Below are positions 54,126-62,258 of a stretch of DNA of 64,000 bases, piece by piece. Each line of letters starts with the position of its first letter. Position 1 is the stretch's first letter. Made by a program: the position numbers and the translations under genes. Under the pieces are notes generated by a model that worked only from the letters and a program-made list of their open reading frames with translations, was not told the origin of the DNA and searched no databases. Source of the stretch: an uncultured Lachnospiraceae bacterium (GTDB lineage: Bacteria; Bacillota; Clostridia; Lachnospirales; Lachnospiraceae); the NCBI GenBank assembly GCA_947629525.1, contig CANREB010000008.1, positions 1 through 64,000 on the forward strand. The letters are read 5' to 3'.

Positions 54126-55502
54126 TTGAGGTTTTTAAGACATGGGGAGTGGAATAATGGAGGCAGTGTGAAAGAGGATTTTCTTTTAAGGCTTATGCGG
54201 GCGCTTATTCCGTTTGGAAATATCATGATATTCTGCTACGTGTGGGCGCTGTATTACAATGAAAAGACATTTGAAGGCTTTTGGTATCAGGGGATGCTTA
54301 TATGCGCCGCGCTTTATATACTGATATATTACGCGTTTGGCAAGCTTTACCGCGCTTTCAAGATAAACATCGCAGGGACAGGCGAGCTGATGCTTTCACA
54401 GTTTCTCGCAATAGGAATGTCGGATTTTGTCATGTATATGGTGTGTTATCTGACACATATGCGTTTTGCAAACCCGCTGCCGGGACTTATCGCGGCGGCG
54501 ATACAGCTTATAGTAACCTGTTTTCTGATAAAAGTAAACAAGGCAAGCATCGCGAAATATATACCGCCGCAGTCGGCAATTTTTATATATGGCGCTAAAA
54601 TGCAGCTTAGAGCGGAGCATATCGAAACTTCCGCGGAGCAGCTCATAAATAAACTCAAAAAGAAACATTCCGACCTGTTTGAGATACAGGAGGTCTGCAG
54701 CGATACTCAGGAAAGTTCGGAACTTGTCGGAAAAATCGCTGATTATGAGGCTGTGATACTCTGCCATGTGTCACAGAAGCTGCGTGCAAGGCTGCTTGCC
54801 GTATGCGCGGAAAAAGGCAAAAGCGTGTATGTCACGCCAAAGCTCGAAGATATTATGCTGATGAATTATGAGTACAACAGCATGACCGATACGCCGATGC
54901 TTATGCTGCCTGCAAGACGTGACGGTTACAAGGGAAAAAGGTTTCTCGACATAGGAATGTCGGTACTTATGCTGCTCATATTTTCACCGTTTATGCTTCT
55001 TGCGGCATTGTGCATAAAACTGGAGGACGGCGGTCCCATACTTTACAGGCAGCGGCGCGTCACGCAAAACGGCAGAGAATTTGATATGCTTAAATTCCGC
55101 AGTATGATTGTGGACGCGGAAAAGCAAGGTTATATGCCCGCTGTACAAAAAGACAGCCGCATCACGAAAACAGGGAAGTTTATCAGGGCAACGCGTTTTG
55201 ACGAAACGCCGCAGCTGTTCAACATATTAAAGGGCGATATGTCTATCGTAGGACCGCGCCCTGAGCGCATAGAGCATGTGCAAAAATACACGGAAAACCT
55301 TCCCGAATTTTCCTATCGGCTGCGTGTGCGCGGTGGGCTGACAGGCTACGCGCAGATATACGGCAAATACAACACCAGCGCCGAGGACAAGCTCAAGATG
55401 GATTTGATGTATATTGAAAAGCAGTCGCTTCTGCTGGATCTGCAGCTTATTCTGCTGACGGTGAAGGTGATATTTATGAGGGAGAGTACGGAAGGGTTTT
55501 GA
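54126..55502 (+). CDS. Undecaprenyl-phosphate sugar phosphotransferase (priming glycosyltransferase)
   Basis: 458 aa. Membrane segments in the N-terminal half precede a nucleotide-binding-like region, then the conserved bacterial sugar transferase domain: KRFLDIGMSVLMLLIFSPFM, YRQRRVTQNGREFDMLKFRSM, RFDETPQLFNILKGDMSIVGPRPE and GLTGYAQIYGKYNT. The enzyme starts repeat-unit synthesis by moving sugar-1-phosphate from a UDP donor to undecaprenyl phosphate. TTG at 54126 has GGGAGG 8 nt upstream; the ATG at 54093 has no visible site but stays possible. Confidence 0.9.
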   Translation: MRFLRHGEWNNGGSVKEDFLLRLMRALIPFGNIMIFCYVWALYYNEKTFEGFWYQGMLICAALYILIYYAFGKLYRAFKINIAGTGELMLSQFLAIGMSDFVMYMVCYLTHMRFANPLPGLIAAAIQLIVTCFLIKVNKASIAKYIPPQSAIFIYGAKMQLRAEHIETSAEQLINKLKKKHSDLFEIQEVCSDTQESSELVGKIADYEAVILCHVSQKLRARLLAVCAEKGKSVYVTPKLEDIMLMNYEYNSMTDTPMLMLPARRDGYKGKRFLDIGMSVLMLLIFSPFMLLAALCIKLEDGGPILYRQRRVTQNGREFDMLKFRSMIVDAEKQGYMPAVQKDSRITKTGKFIRATRFDETPQLFNILKGDMSIVGPRPERIEHVQKYTENLPEFSYRLRVRGGLTGYAQIYGKYNTSAEDKLKMDLMYIEKQSLLLDLQLILLTVKVIFMRESTEGF

Positions 55503-55510
55503 ACGGCTGT

Positions 55511-56599
55511 ATGAAAAAAATACTGATAATGGTAAATCGGGATTTTGTCCTTTATAACTTTCGGATAGAGCTGGTGCGGGAGCTTTTACAAAGCGGCGCT
55601 AAGGTATACATATGTCTTCCGTATGGCGGGCGCGTCGATGAGATGGTTGATATGGGTTGTACCTTTATAGATGTCGATATCGACAAGCGCGGCAAAAATC
55701 CGTTTAAGGATGCGGTGTTGATAAGCAGATACATAGGAATTTTTTCAAAAATCAAGCCTGATATGGCGCTGCTTTATACCACAAAGGTATGTATATATGG
55801 AGGAATAATATCGGGCGCGATGCGTATTCCATATATAGTAAATATTTCAGGGCTGGGGACGGCAGTGGAAAATAAAAGCCTGATACAGCCGTTTGTGCTT
55901 TGGCTGTACAGATTAGCAATCAAAAAGGCTAAGTGCGTATTTTTTCAAAATATCCAAAATCAAGTTTTTTTCGAGAAACACAGGCTTTATAACGGCAGAC
56001 AGCGGCTGACGGCAGGTTCGGGAGTAAATCTCGACAGGTGGCGGCTTATGGAATATCCAAGCGACAGCGGCGGAGTGGAGTTTTTGTTTATGGCGCGTGT
56101 CATAAAGGAAAAGGGCATAGAAGAATATTTGGCGGCGGCAGAGCAGATAAAAAAGGAATTTCCGAGCGCAGTGTTTCATGTGCTTGGACCATGTGACGGC
56201 GGTTATGGAGAAGCTTTGGCGGACTATGAGGCGCAGGGCATAATCAAATATCACGGCATGGTAAAGGATACGCGTTTATATATTGCAAAAGCGCACTGTA
56301 CTATACATCCGTCATATTATCCCGAAGGAATGTCAAACGTCTGCCTTGAAAGTGCGGCGTGCGGTCGTCCTGTCATCACGACAGACAGAAGTGGCTGCCG
56401 CGAGACGGTAGATGATAATATCACGGGATATATCTTTGAGGCGAAGAATACAGATGCGCTCATATGCAGAATATGGCAGTTTTTAAGTTTGACGAATGAC
56501 GAGCGCAGGCAAATGGGGCTTTGCGCCCGCGCAAAGATGGAACGTGGGTTTGACAGACGTGAGGTGACGGCTGCTTATTTGGAGGAGATAAATGGATAA
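55511..56599 (+). CDS. Family 4 glycosyltransferase
   Basis: 362 aa. ILIMVNRDFVLYNFRIELVREL is the typical N terminus of capsule GT4 enzymes related to N-acetylgalactosaminyl or galactosyl transferases. The donor domain includes FLFMARVIKEKGIEEYL and HPSYYPEGMSNVCLESAACGRPVI, with the two Glu of the EX7E motif. It likely adds the second sugar to the primed lipid. The ATG at 55511 is assumed; TTG at 55499 is an alternative. It overlaps the next gene by 8 nt. Confidence 0.87.
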   Translation: MKKILIMVNRDFVLYNFRIELVRELLQSGAKVYICLPYGGRVDEMVDMGCTFIDVDIDKRGKNPFKDAVLISRYIGIFSKIKPDMALLYTTKVCIYGGIISGAMRIPYIVNISGLGTAVENKSLIQPFVLWLYRLAIKKAKCVFFQNIQNQVFFEKHRLYNGRQRLTAGSGVNLDRWRLMEYPSDSGGVEFLFMARVIKEKGIEEYLAAAEQIKKEFPSAVFHVLGPCDGGYGEALADYEAQGIIKYHGMVKDTRLYIAKAHCTIHPSYYPEGMSNVCLESAACGRPVITTDRSGCRETVDDNITGYIFEAKNTDALICRIWQFLSLTNDERRQMGLCARAKMERGFDRREVTAAYLEEING

Positions 56600-57497
56600 G
56601 TATTTAAAATCAAAAGTTAAACTTCAAATATTAAAGTTGTTTAACTGGATTCCTGACAAACAAATGATATGCCTGCAATATTGGATGAAAACAGGGCGCA
56701 GGCTTAATCTGAAAAATCCTAAACGCTATACGGAAAAGTTGCAGTGGTACAAGCTTTACCACCGTGATCCTTTAATGGCGCAGTGTGCGGATAAATATGA
56801 AGTCCGCGCCTACATAGAGAAGAAAGGTTTGGGAAATATTTTAAATGAATGTTACGGGGTGTATCAATCTGAAGACGATATTGACTTTGATGTTTTGCCG
56901 GAACAGTTTGTGATAAAAGCTACGAACGGCGCGGGCGGCGTGGGTATTGAGATATGCAAGGACAAGTCACAGCTTGACATTCCAAAGCTTAAAAAGGAGC
57001 TTCATAGATGGCTGAAGCCTCAAAAAAACGGCGGGGGACGTGAATGGGTATATTACCAGTATAAGCCAAAGCTGATGATTGAAAAATACCTTGCGCCGGG
57101 AAAAGGGGAAAACAGCCTTGTTGACTATAAATTTTTCTGCTTTAATGGAGAGCCGTACTGTCTTTATGTAATGAATGAATGTTTTACAGAGGGCGGTGTG
57201 CGTCAGAACATCTATGATTTGGATTTCAATGTTATGCCATATATGCGTGAAAAAATCAAACCGATACATACCAAAATCAATAAACCTGACAATTTTGATG
57301 AAATGATAGAGATAGCCCGAAAATTGTCCGAGGATTTTCCGTATGTCAGGGTGGATTTGTACGATATAGACGGAAGGGTACTTTTTGGCGAGCTAACCTT
57401 CTTCCCTGAAAGCGGATATTATGACTTTGAACCTGATGAGTTTGATTTTGTGCTAGGGGAGAAGTTTAAGACTGATTTGGCAAAAAGGAGAATATAA
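56592..57497 (+). CDS. TupA-like ATP-grasp protein
   Basis: 301 aa. The N terminus (NLKNPKRYTEKLQWYKLYHRDPL) and the ATP-grasp signatures (FVIKATNGAGGVGIEI, VDYKFFCFNGEPY, YVRVDLYDIDGRVLFGELTFFPESGY) match the TupA-like family found in capsule and teichuronopeptide clusters. Such enzymes may form amide links between glycan uronic acids and amino acids. It overlaps the glycosyltransferase gene upstream. The amino acid or substrate is unknown. Confidence 0.85.
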   Translation: MDKYLKSKVKLQILKLFNWIPDKQMICLQYWMKTGRRLNLKNPKRYTEKLQWYKLYHRDPLMAQCADKYEVRAYIEKKGLGNILNECYGVYQSEDDIDFDVLPEQFVIKATNGAGGVGIEICKDKSQLDIPKLKKELHRWLKPQKNGGGREWVYYQYKPKLMIEKYLAPGKGENSLVDYKFFCFNGEPYCLYVMNECFTEGGVRQNIYDLDFNVMPYMREKIKPIHTKINKPDNFDEMIEIARKLSEDFPYVRVDLYDIDGRVLFGELTFFPESGYYDFEPDEFDFVLGEKFKTDLAKRRI

Positions 57498-57503
57498 AAA
57501 TAT

Positions 57504-58289
57504 ATGCTAAAGGACAAAAACTTAATTGAGCTGATATTTGCCAAAGTATTATGTGAGAATGGCGATATTGTTATACCGAAAACTGTCTGTGGGTGTTCGG
57601 CAGGATATTTTTTTGATAGTGACAGACTTTCAATATCATATGAAAAGATGATAGAAAAATTACAAAATCTAAATGGAAAGTACATCTTAAAAGCTACAGT
57701 AGGGACAAGCTCAGGGCGGGACGTGATTGTCTTGGATTTGCCAAATGAAAAGCTTGGAACAATACTTTCAGGATTTGGAAATGATTATATAATTCAAGAA
57801 AAAATAGAGCAGCACGCAAGCTGCGCCATACTTCACCCACAGTCCGTAAACACGATAAGAGTAATGAGTTATCGGACAGAGGATCAGATAAAAACTACGT
57901 CGTGCGTAATGCGCATAGGTATAAGCGGAAAGTATGTGGACAATGGACACGCAGGAGGATTGTATATAAAAGTGATGCAGGACGGAAAACTGTCAAAATT
58001 TGCCTGCCGTGGAAATCAGGGAATGCTGAAACAGCATCCGGATAGCGCTATAGTATTTGAAAACCATCAGCTTGCGGAACTACCAAAAATAGTTAATGCG
58101 GCTAAGAAGCTTCACGCCTGCCTGCCCAATATAGGCATAGTAAACTGGGATTTTGCTATGAATAATGAAAGCAAACCGGTGCTGATTGAGGCTAATATGC
58201 TGTGCGGAAGCATGTGGTTATTCCAAAATACAGGGGGGGGGGTATTTGGACATGACACAGAGTATATGATTAATAGGATAAGAAAATGA
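57504..58289 (+). CDS. Sugar-transfer-associated ATP-grasp protein, phase-variable C terminus
   Basis: 261 aa. ILKATVGTSSGRDVIVLD and NDYIIQEKIEQHASCAILHP form the ATP-grasp subdomain, and VNTIRVMSYRTED, NGHAGGLYIKV and IGIVNWDFAMNNESKPVLIEAN hold the metal ligands. It is somewhat shorter at the N terminus than usual relatives (from memory). A G10 tract at 58233-58242 encodes Gly-Gly-Gly 15 residues before the end. G9 or G11 would replace the last residues with short alternative tails rather than destroy the core. It starts 6 nt after the TupA-like stop. Confidence 0.78.
   Translation: MLKDKNLIELIFAKVLCENGDIVIPKTVCGCSAGYFFDSDRLSISYEKMIEKLQNLNGKYILKATVGTSSGRDVIVLDLPNEKLGTILSGFGNDYIIQEKIEQHASCAILHPQSVNTIRVMSYRTEDQIKTTSCVMRIGISGKYVDNGHAGGLYIKVMQDGKLSKFACRGNQGMLKQHPDSAIVFENHQLAELPKIVNAAKKLHACLPNIGIVNWDFAMNNESKPVLIEANMLCGSMWLFQNTGGGVFGHDTEYMINRIRK
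58233..58242 (+). repeat. G10 homopolymer tract near the ATP-grasp C terminus
   Basis: The context AATACA-G10-TATT is shared with the tract at 60747. G10 reads through to the natural-looking end (GVFGHDTEYMINRI). G9 would end after MTQSI, and G11 after IWT. Confidence 0.9.
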
Positions 58290-58411
58290 TGATGAATTTT
58301 ACTTATGATAAAGAAGCTGCTAAAAAGAACAGCAGAATAGTGTGTTTAGATGTGGCTGTGGAAAAGAACCGCAGTACTTGTACATTGATAATTTCATACT
58401 TAAATCGGTGA
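58286..58411 (+). pseudogene. Possible 5' gene fragment interrupted by the Rpn cassette
   Basis: A 41-codon frame starting ATGATGATG overlaps the ATP-grasp stop and runs into the left end of the nuclease cassette, where it ends by chance at 58411. The first 25 residues (NSRIVCLDVAVEKN) loosely recall the start of the island's Rossmann modules. It may be the remnant of a gene split by cassette insertion; no matching 3' half is seen on the other side. Weakly supported. Confidence 0.3.
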
Positions 58412-58433
58412 TAAGAAAAAATTCATATAGATA

Positions 58434-58462
58434 TTGACAAACATATGTTTGCATAGTAAAAT
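58434..58462 (+). promoter_or_regulatory. Promoter with embedded palindromic operator
   Basis: TTGACA (58434-58439) and TAAAAT (58457-58462) are 17 nt apart. The spacer contains a perfect 14-bp palindrome CAAACATATGTTTG at 58438-58451 that overlaps the -35 box, so a bound dimer would block RNA polymerase. Confidence 0.65.
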
Positions 58463-58494
58463 AAATATAAACATACATTCGAGAGGAAGGCTAT

Positions 58495-59487
58495 ATGGAT
58501 AAAATCAAAGGAAGCATGGAAGCGCTAAATTCATTTCAACTGACGGAGGACATGCGGGGGCTGGATGCCCAAAGCAAGCTGCTGTTTCACAGCAGGGAAG
58601 TCCTTGCAGTCATATTGCAAGGCACTATTCGGGAGTACAAGGGTTATTCAAAGAAAGAAATCATGGAGTTCATAGAAGTTGATTCAATCAGTGAGGACAC
58701 CGAGGTTTCACCGAACAGGACAAACACGACAATAAAGGGTGACAATACAGAGTATATGCTGCTCAATGAGAAGGCAACTTTGTTTGATGTTGATTTTAAG
58801 GTACTAAACCCTGCTCTTACGAAAGCTAATATTACAGTGAAGCTGCACATTGATGTAGAGCCGCAGAAAAATTACTCGCTGCCATATCCTATCGAGAAAA
58901 GGGGCATATACTATCTCGCAAGGAAACTCTCATCACAGCTTTCACTCATTACGGGGCAGACCGACTACGGTCAGCTTGAAAAATGCTATAGTATATGGAT
59001 ATGCAGGGATAATATCCCAAAAAACGAGCAGTACAGCATGTCAGTCTATGAGATAGTCAATACTCATAACACAAGTATGGAAGAAATACCAAAAGAAAAT
59101 TATGATTTATTGACTTTGGTGGTTATCAAACTTGGAAATAGGGTGTATAATGGGGAAAAGGGGGAAGCAAATTACGAATTGCTGCATTTCCTAAATACGG
59201 TAATGTACCCTCATAAAGCAGACTTTATTAAAACTGTATCGGAATATATTGACTTCTCAAAAACAGAGGAGCTGTGGAAGGAGGCGTCGGGAGTGACAGG
59301 ACTGGGACAGTGCGTGTATAATGACGGTGTTGAGGAAGGAATAGAGATGGGAATGCGCTATTTTGTGCTTGATGATATTGATGAACATGTGCCAAGAGAG
59401 CGCAGCATAATCAAGCTGCAGAAATATTTCAAGCTGACGGAAGAAGAAGCGGAGCAGTATTACGATATGTTTGCCAGTGAGGCATAG
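58495..59487 (+). CDS. Rpn-like PD-(D/E)XK nuclease family 'transposase'
   Basis: 330 aa. The family is widespread and multicopy in Lachnospiraceae and related to recombination-promoting Rpn nucleases. The region FDVDFKVLNP followed by VKLHIDVEPQK matches the Asp...Glu-x-Gln/Lys catalytic layout. KCYSIWICRDN and a C-terminal acidic tail (EEEAEQYYDMFA) are also typical. The ATG at 58495 follows GAGGAAGG by 4 nt. The gene has its own promoter and terminator within inverted ends. The copy at 20076 lacks its first 89 codons. True transposition is not established for this family. Confidence 0.82.
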   Translation: MDKIKGSMEALNSFQLTEDMRGLDAQSKLLFHSREVLAVILQGTIREYKGYSKKEIMEFIEVDSISEDTEVSPNRTNTTIKGDNTEYMLLNEKATLFDVDFKVLNPALTKANITVKLHIDVEPQKNYSLPYPIEKRGIYYLARKLSSQLSLITGQTDYGQLEKCYSIWICRDNIPKNEQYSMSVYEIVNTHNTSMEEIPKENYDLLTLVVIKLGNRVYNGEKGEANYELLHFLNTVMYPHKADFIKTVSEYIDFSKTEELWKEASGVTGLGQCVYNDGVEEGIEMGMRYFVLDDIDEHVPRERSIIKLQKYFKLTEEEAEQYYDMFASEA

Positions 59488-59545
59488 GACGGCAAGACAC
59501 TGGCAGATCCGCGGCAGATGACAACTGAATATCGGAAAATTAAAG

Positions 59546-59597
59546 AATCCCGTTATAAGTATGAAATGGTTAATTTTATGTTATAACGGGATTTTTT
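59546..59597 (+). terminator. Terminator at the right end of the Rpn cassette
   Basis: AATCCCGTTATAA (59546-59558) pairs perfectly with TTATAACGGGATT (59581-59593), followed by T residues. Confidence 0.8.
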
Positions 59598-59649
59598 AAT
59601 TGATGATTTGATGATAATAGAAAACCGTACAATCAGGCAGGAGGTTTTT

Positions 59650-60786
59650 ATGAAAACAGCATTAATCATTCCATATTTTGGTAAGTTTCCAAATTATTTT
59701 TATCTGCATTTAATATCAATAAGGCATAATCCTGATTTTACATGGTTTTTCTTTACAGATGATTATACGGAATACGACTATCCGCCCAATGCAAAGGTTT
59801 TTTATATGAGCTTTGATGAAATGCGGAGCTTAGTGCAGAGTAAATTCGATTTTCCCATAGCATTGGAAAGACCGTATAAGCTGTGTGATTTCAAACCGGC
59901 GTACGGGCATATTTTCGCTGAATATCTGAAGGAATATGACTATTGGGGACACTGTGACTTGGACGTCATATGGGGCGATTTGAATAAATATTTAAAAGAT
60001 AAATTAGCAGAGGATTATGATTTGCTGTACCGCGAAGGAGCGCTGCGGTTATATAAAAACGACGATAATATAAATCAACTGTATAAAAAAGAAGGTTCGA
60101 TTTTTAATTATAAGAAAGTGTTTTCTCATAAGGAAAATTATAGTTTTGATGAAGAACTGGGCATTCAGCGCATTGCGGAAAGAAACCGAATTAAATTATA
60201 TGTAAATGATAATGATGTGGCGGATATTGACGCATTTGTCGGACCGCTGTACATACGCAGAGTCTGCAAAAAAAGGTGGAAAGATGAAGCAGGCATATTC
60301 AGAAGCATAAAAAATTATAAAAATCAGATATTTCGTTGGGAAAATGGCAAGGTTTACAGAATTTATATTGATAATGGTTTAGTTGGTAAAGATGAGTTTA
60401 TGTATCTGCATTTGCTCAAGCGCAAAATGGATATAGGAATGGTCAGCAAAAATGCGGAGAGCTTTACTGTAATACCTAATAAATTTATAGCAGAGAATGT
60501 TAAGGAAATACCTGAAATAAATGAGATAGAACAGCTGTCCAATAACTCAAAAATGCCATCACAGGAGAAATTTGCGCATAAATTATGCAGAAAGTTGAGA
60601 AGGTATAAGGGAATGAGTAAAAATAGCAGAAGAATTACAATGAAACAAAGATTATATTCTGAGATATTTAATTGTTTTGGAGCTTTTTGGAATGCTAATA
60701 TAAAAGGAAAAGTTGAGAGCAGCAGTAGAAATATACGAAAAATACAGGGGGGGGGGTATTGCAACACCGTTGACGATACAAAATAA
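59650..60786 (+). CDS. DUF6625-like glycosyltransferase with switchable C-terminal tail
   Basis: 378 aa. TALIIPYFGKFPNYFYLHLISI, WFFFTDDYTEYDYP and YDYWGHCDLDVIWGDL, with DxD, mark a GT-A-like family common in capsule loci. AGGAGG lies 5 nt before the ATG at 59650. A G10 tract (60747-60756) sits 12 codons before the stop. With ten G the protein ends YCNTVDDTK. With nine or twelve G the frame continues for 20 more codons and ends in an ATGA overlap with the flippase start. Sugar specificity is unknown. Confidence 0.78.
   Translation: MKTALIIPYFGKFPNYFYLHLISIRHNPDFTWFFFTDDYTEYDYPPNAKVFYMSFDEMRSLVQSKFDFPIALERPYKLCDFKPAYGHIFAEYLKEYDYWGHCDLDVIWGDLNKYLKDKLAEDYDLLYREGALRLYKNDDNINQLYKKEGSIFNYKKVFSHKENYSFDEELGIQRIAERNRIKLYVNDNDVADIDAFVGPLYIRRVCKKRWKDEAGIFRSIKNYKNQIFRWENGKVYRIYIDNGLVGKDEFMYLHLLKRKMDIGMVSKNAESFTVIPNKFIAENVKEIPEINEIEQLSNNSKMPSQEKFAHKLCRKLRRYKGMSKNSRRITMKQRLYSEIFNCFGAFWNANIKGKVESSSRNIRKIQGGGYCNTVDDTK
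60747..60756 (+). repeat. G10 homopolymer tract controlling the DUF6625 tail
   Basis: AATACA-G10-TATT. In the assembled state the frame closes at 60786, leaving a 39-nt gap to the flippase. G9 or G12 opens the frame to 60829; G11 closes it after six codons. Confidence 0.9.
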
Positions 60787-60825
60787 AATGTTAAGGAAAT
60801 ATGACTCTCAAAGTTTGGTGGCGGA

Positions 60826-62232
60826 ATGAAAAATCGGTTTTTAAAAAATACGTCAATAGTAGTTGTGGTAAATGGCATATGTACAGCCATTAATGTGCTG
60901 ATAAATTTTATTATACCGATTGTTTTTGGCGAAAGCCAGTATGCCTATTATCAGTTGGAAAATCTGTATTGTGGATATTTATGGATAATTTCGTTAGGCT
61001 GGCATGAGGGAGTATACCTTTATTACGGCGGACAGACACAAGAGGAAATCAACAAGGATGAAATTGCGACGCAGTTTTGGCTGTTTACGGGATATATGAT
61101 TATTGCAACAGCAGCCGCGTGCGCATTTAGCAAGATATTTATGCGTGATATAGATAAACAAATCGTTTGGGCATATTCTGCGGCAAGTATCTTTATAGAA
61201 GCTCTAAGGTATGTTTATCTGTATTATTTGATATGCATAAACAGCATAAAAAAATACTCTGCATATTTATTTTTGGATAGAGTTTTACATATTTTGCTTT
61301 TGACAATATTATCTGTTGTCGGGATTAAAGACTACAGATTTATGCTTGGGGCGGACATATTATCCAAACTGGTAATCTTAGCGATGATTTTAAAAATAAA
61401 CAGCGCGTTGTTTTTTAGGCATCTGCTTCCGTTGAAGGAAAGCCTTATACGTACAAAGGAGCTGATATTTTCAGGCATTAATATAATATTCGCTGCCTTT
61501 GTAAGCAGAATGATTAGAGGCACAGTGCGTTTTGCCATAGAAATGTATTGGGGAATACTTGTGTTTGGAAAAGTGTCGTTGGCTTTGAGCATTTCCAATA
61601 TGTTTACGCAGTTTATTCAATCAGTAAGCACGGTTCTGTTTCCGGCACTGAGAAGATTTGATTATGGCAAAAGAGAGCGTGTGTATGCGTATCTAAGTGA
61701 TGTCTTAGATATATTGATGGCGATGATGTTTTTGCTTTATTTGCCTGCAGTGCGAATATTGGGACGCATTCTTCCGCAATATACGGACAGCCTTAAATAT
61801 ATGGCGGTTTTAATGCCATTGAGCCTGTACGATGCAAGAAACGTTGTCTTAAACAGCACATATTTAAAAGCTTTACATAAGGAAAGAGCCATATTGGCAT
61901 CAAGCGTTGTGGCTACAGGCTTTAGCTTTCTGTTTGCGTTTGTGTCGGTATATATATGTCATAATTTGGATATGGCGGTATTTTCTATGATAGCACTTGC
62001 TGTCATTCGCAATATAGTATGTGAATACCGACTGTCAAAATGCTTAAAAATACAAATGATAAAAAATCTTATGAGCGAAATGGTACTTACTATGATTTTT
62101 ATAATAGCGAACTGGTATATCGGCGGCATATACGGTACACTTATGTATTTGCTGATATTGATAATATACTTATGGTTAAAACGGGAAAGAGTAAAAAAAA
62201 TATTTAAATATATGAAAGACAGTGTCTTATAA
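60826..62232 (+). CDS. Oligosaccharide-lipid flippase (Wzx-like)
   Basis: 468 aa, 12 to 14 hydrophobic segments of the MOP/polysaccharide exporter type. It begins NTSIVVVVNGICTAINVLINFIIPI-like, a typical start, and has FGKVSLALSISNMFTQFI in the middle. It moves undecaprenyl-linked repeat units across the membrane. It lies downstream of the switchable glycosyltransferase, and the ATGA overlap in the alternate frame implies optional translational coupling. A weak GGTGG site is also present. Confidence 0.85.
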   Translation: MKNRFLKNTSIVVVVNGICTAINVLINFIIPIVFGESQYAYYQLENLYCGYLWIISLGWHEGVYLYYGGQTQEEINKDEIATQFWLFTGYMIIATAAACAFSKIFMRDIDKQIVWAYSAASIFIEALRYVYLYYLICINSIKKYSAYLFLDRVLHILLLTILSVVGIKDYRFMLGADILSKLVILAMILKINSALFFRHLLPLKESLIRTKELIFSGINIIFAAFVSRMIRGTVRFAIEMYWGILVFGKVSLALSISNMFTQFIQSVSTVLFPALRRFDYGKRERVYAYLSDVLDILMAMMFLLYLPAVRILGRILPQYTDSLKYMAVLMPLSLYDARNVVLNSTYLKALHKERAILASSVVATGFSFLFAFVSVYICHNLDMAVFSMIALAVIRNIVCEYRLSKCLKIQMIKNLMSEMVLTMIFIIANWYIGGIYGTLMYLLILIIYLWLKRERVKKIFKYMKDSVL

Positions 62233-62258
62233 TAATTGGCTTTTTATAACAGCAGTTT

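Larger units (their letters stand above)
58385..59597. mobile_element. Intact Rpn-like nuclease cassette with inverted ends
   Basis: The left end TTGATAATTTCATACTTA (58385-58402) is inverted relative to TAAGTATGAAAT (59556-59567). Inside are one promoter, one gene and one terminator. Flank comparison with 20028-20928 shows that both the left leader and the right hairpin are conserved. It interrupts the polysaccharide operon between the ATP-grasp and DUF6625-type genes. Confidence 0.6.
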
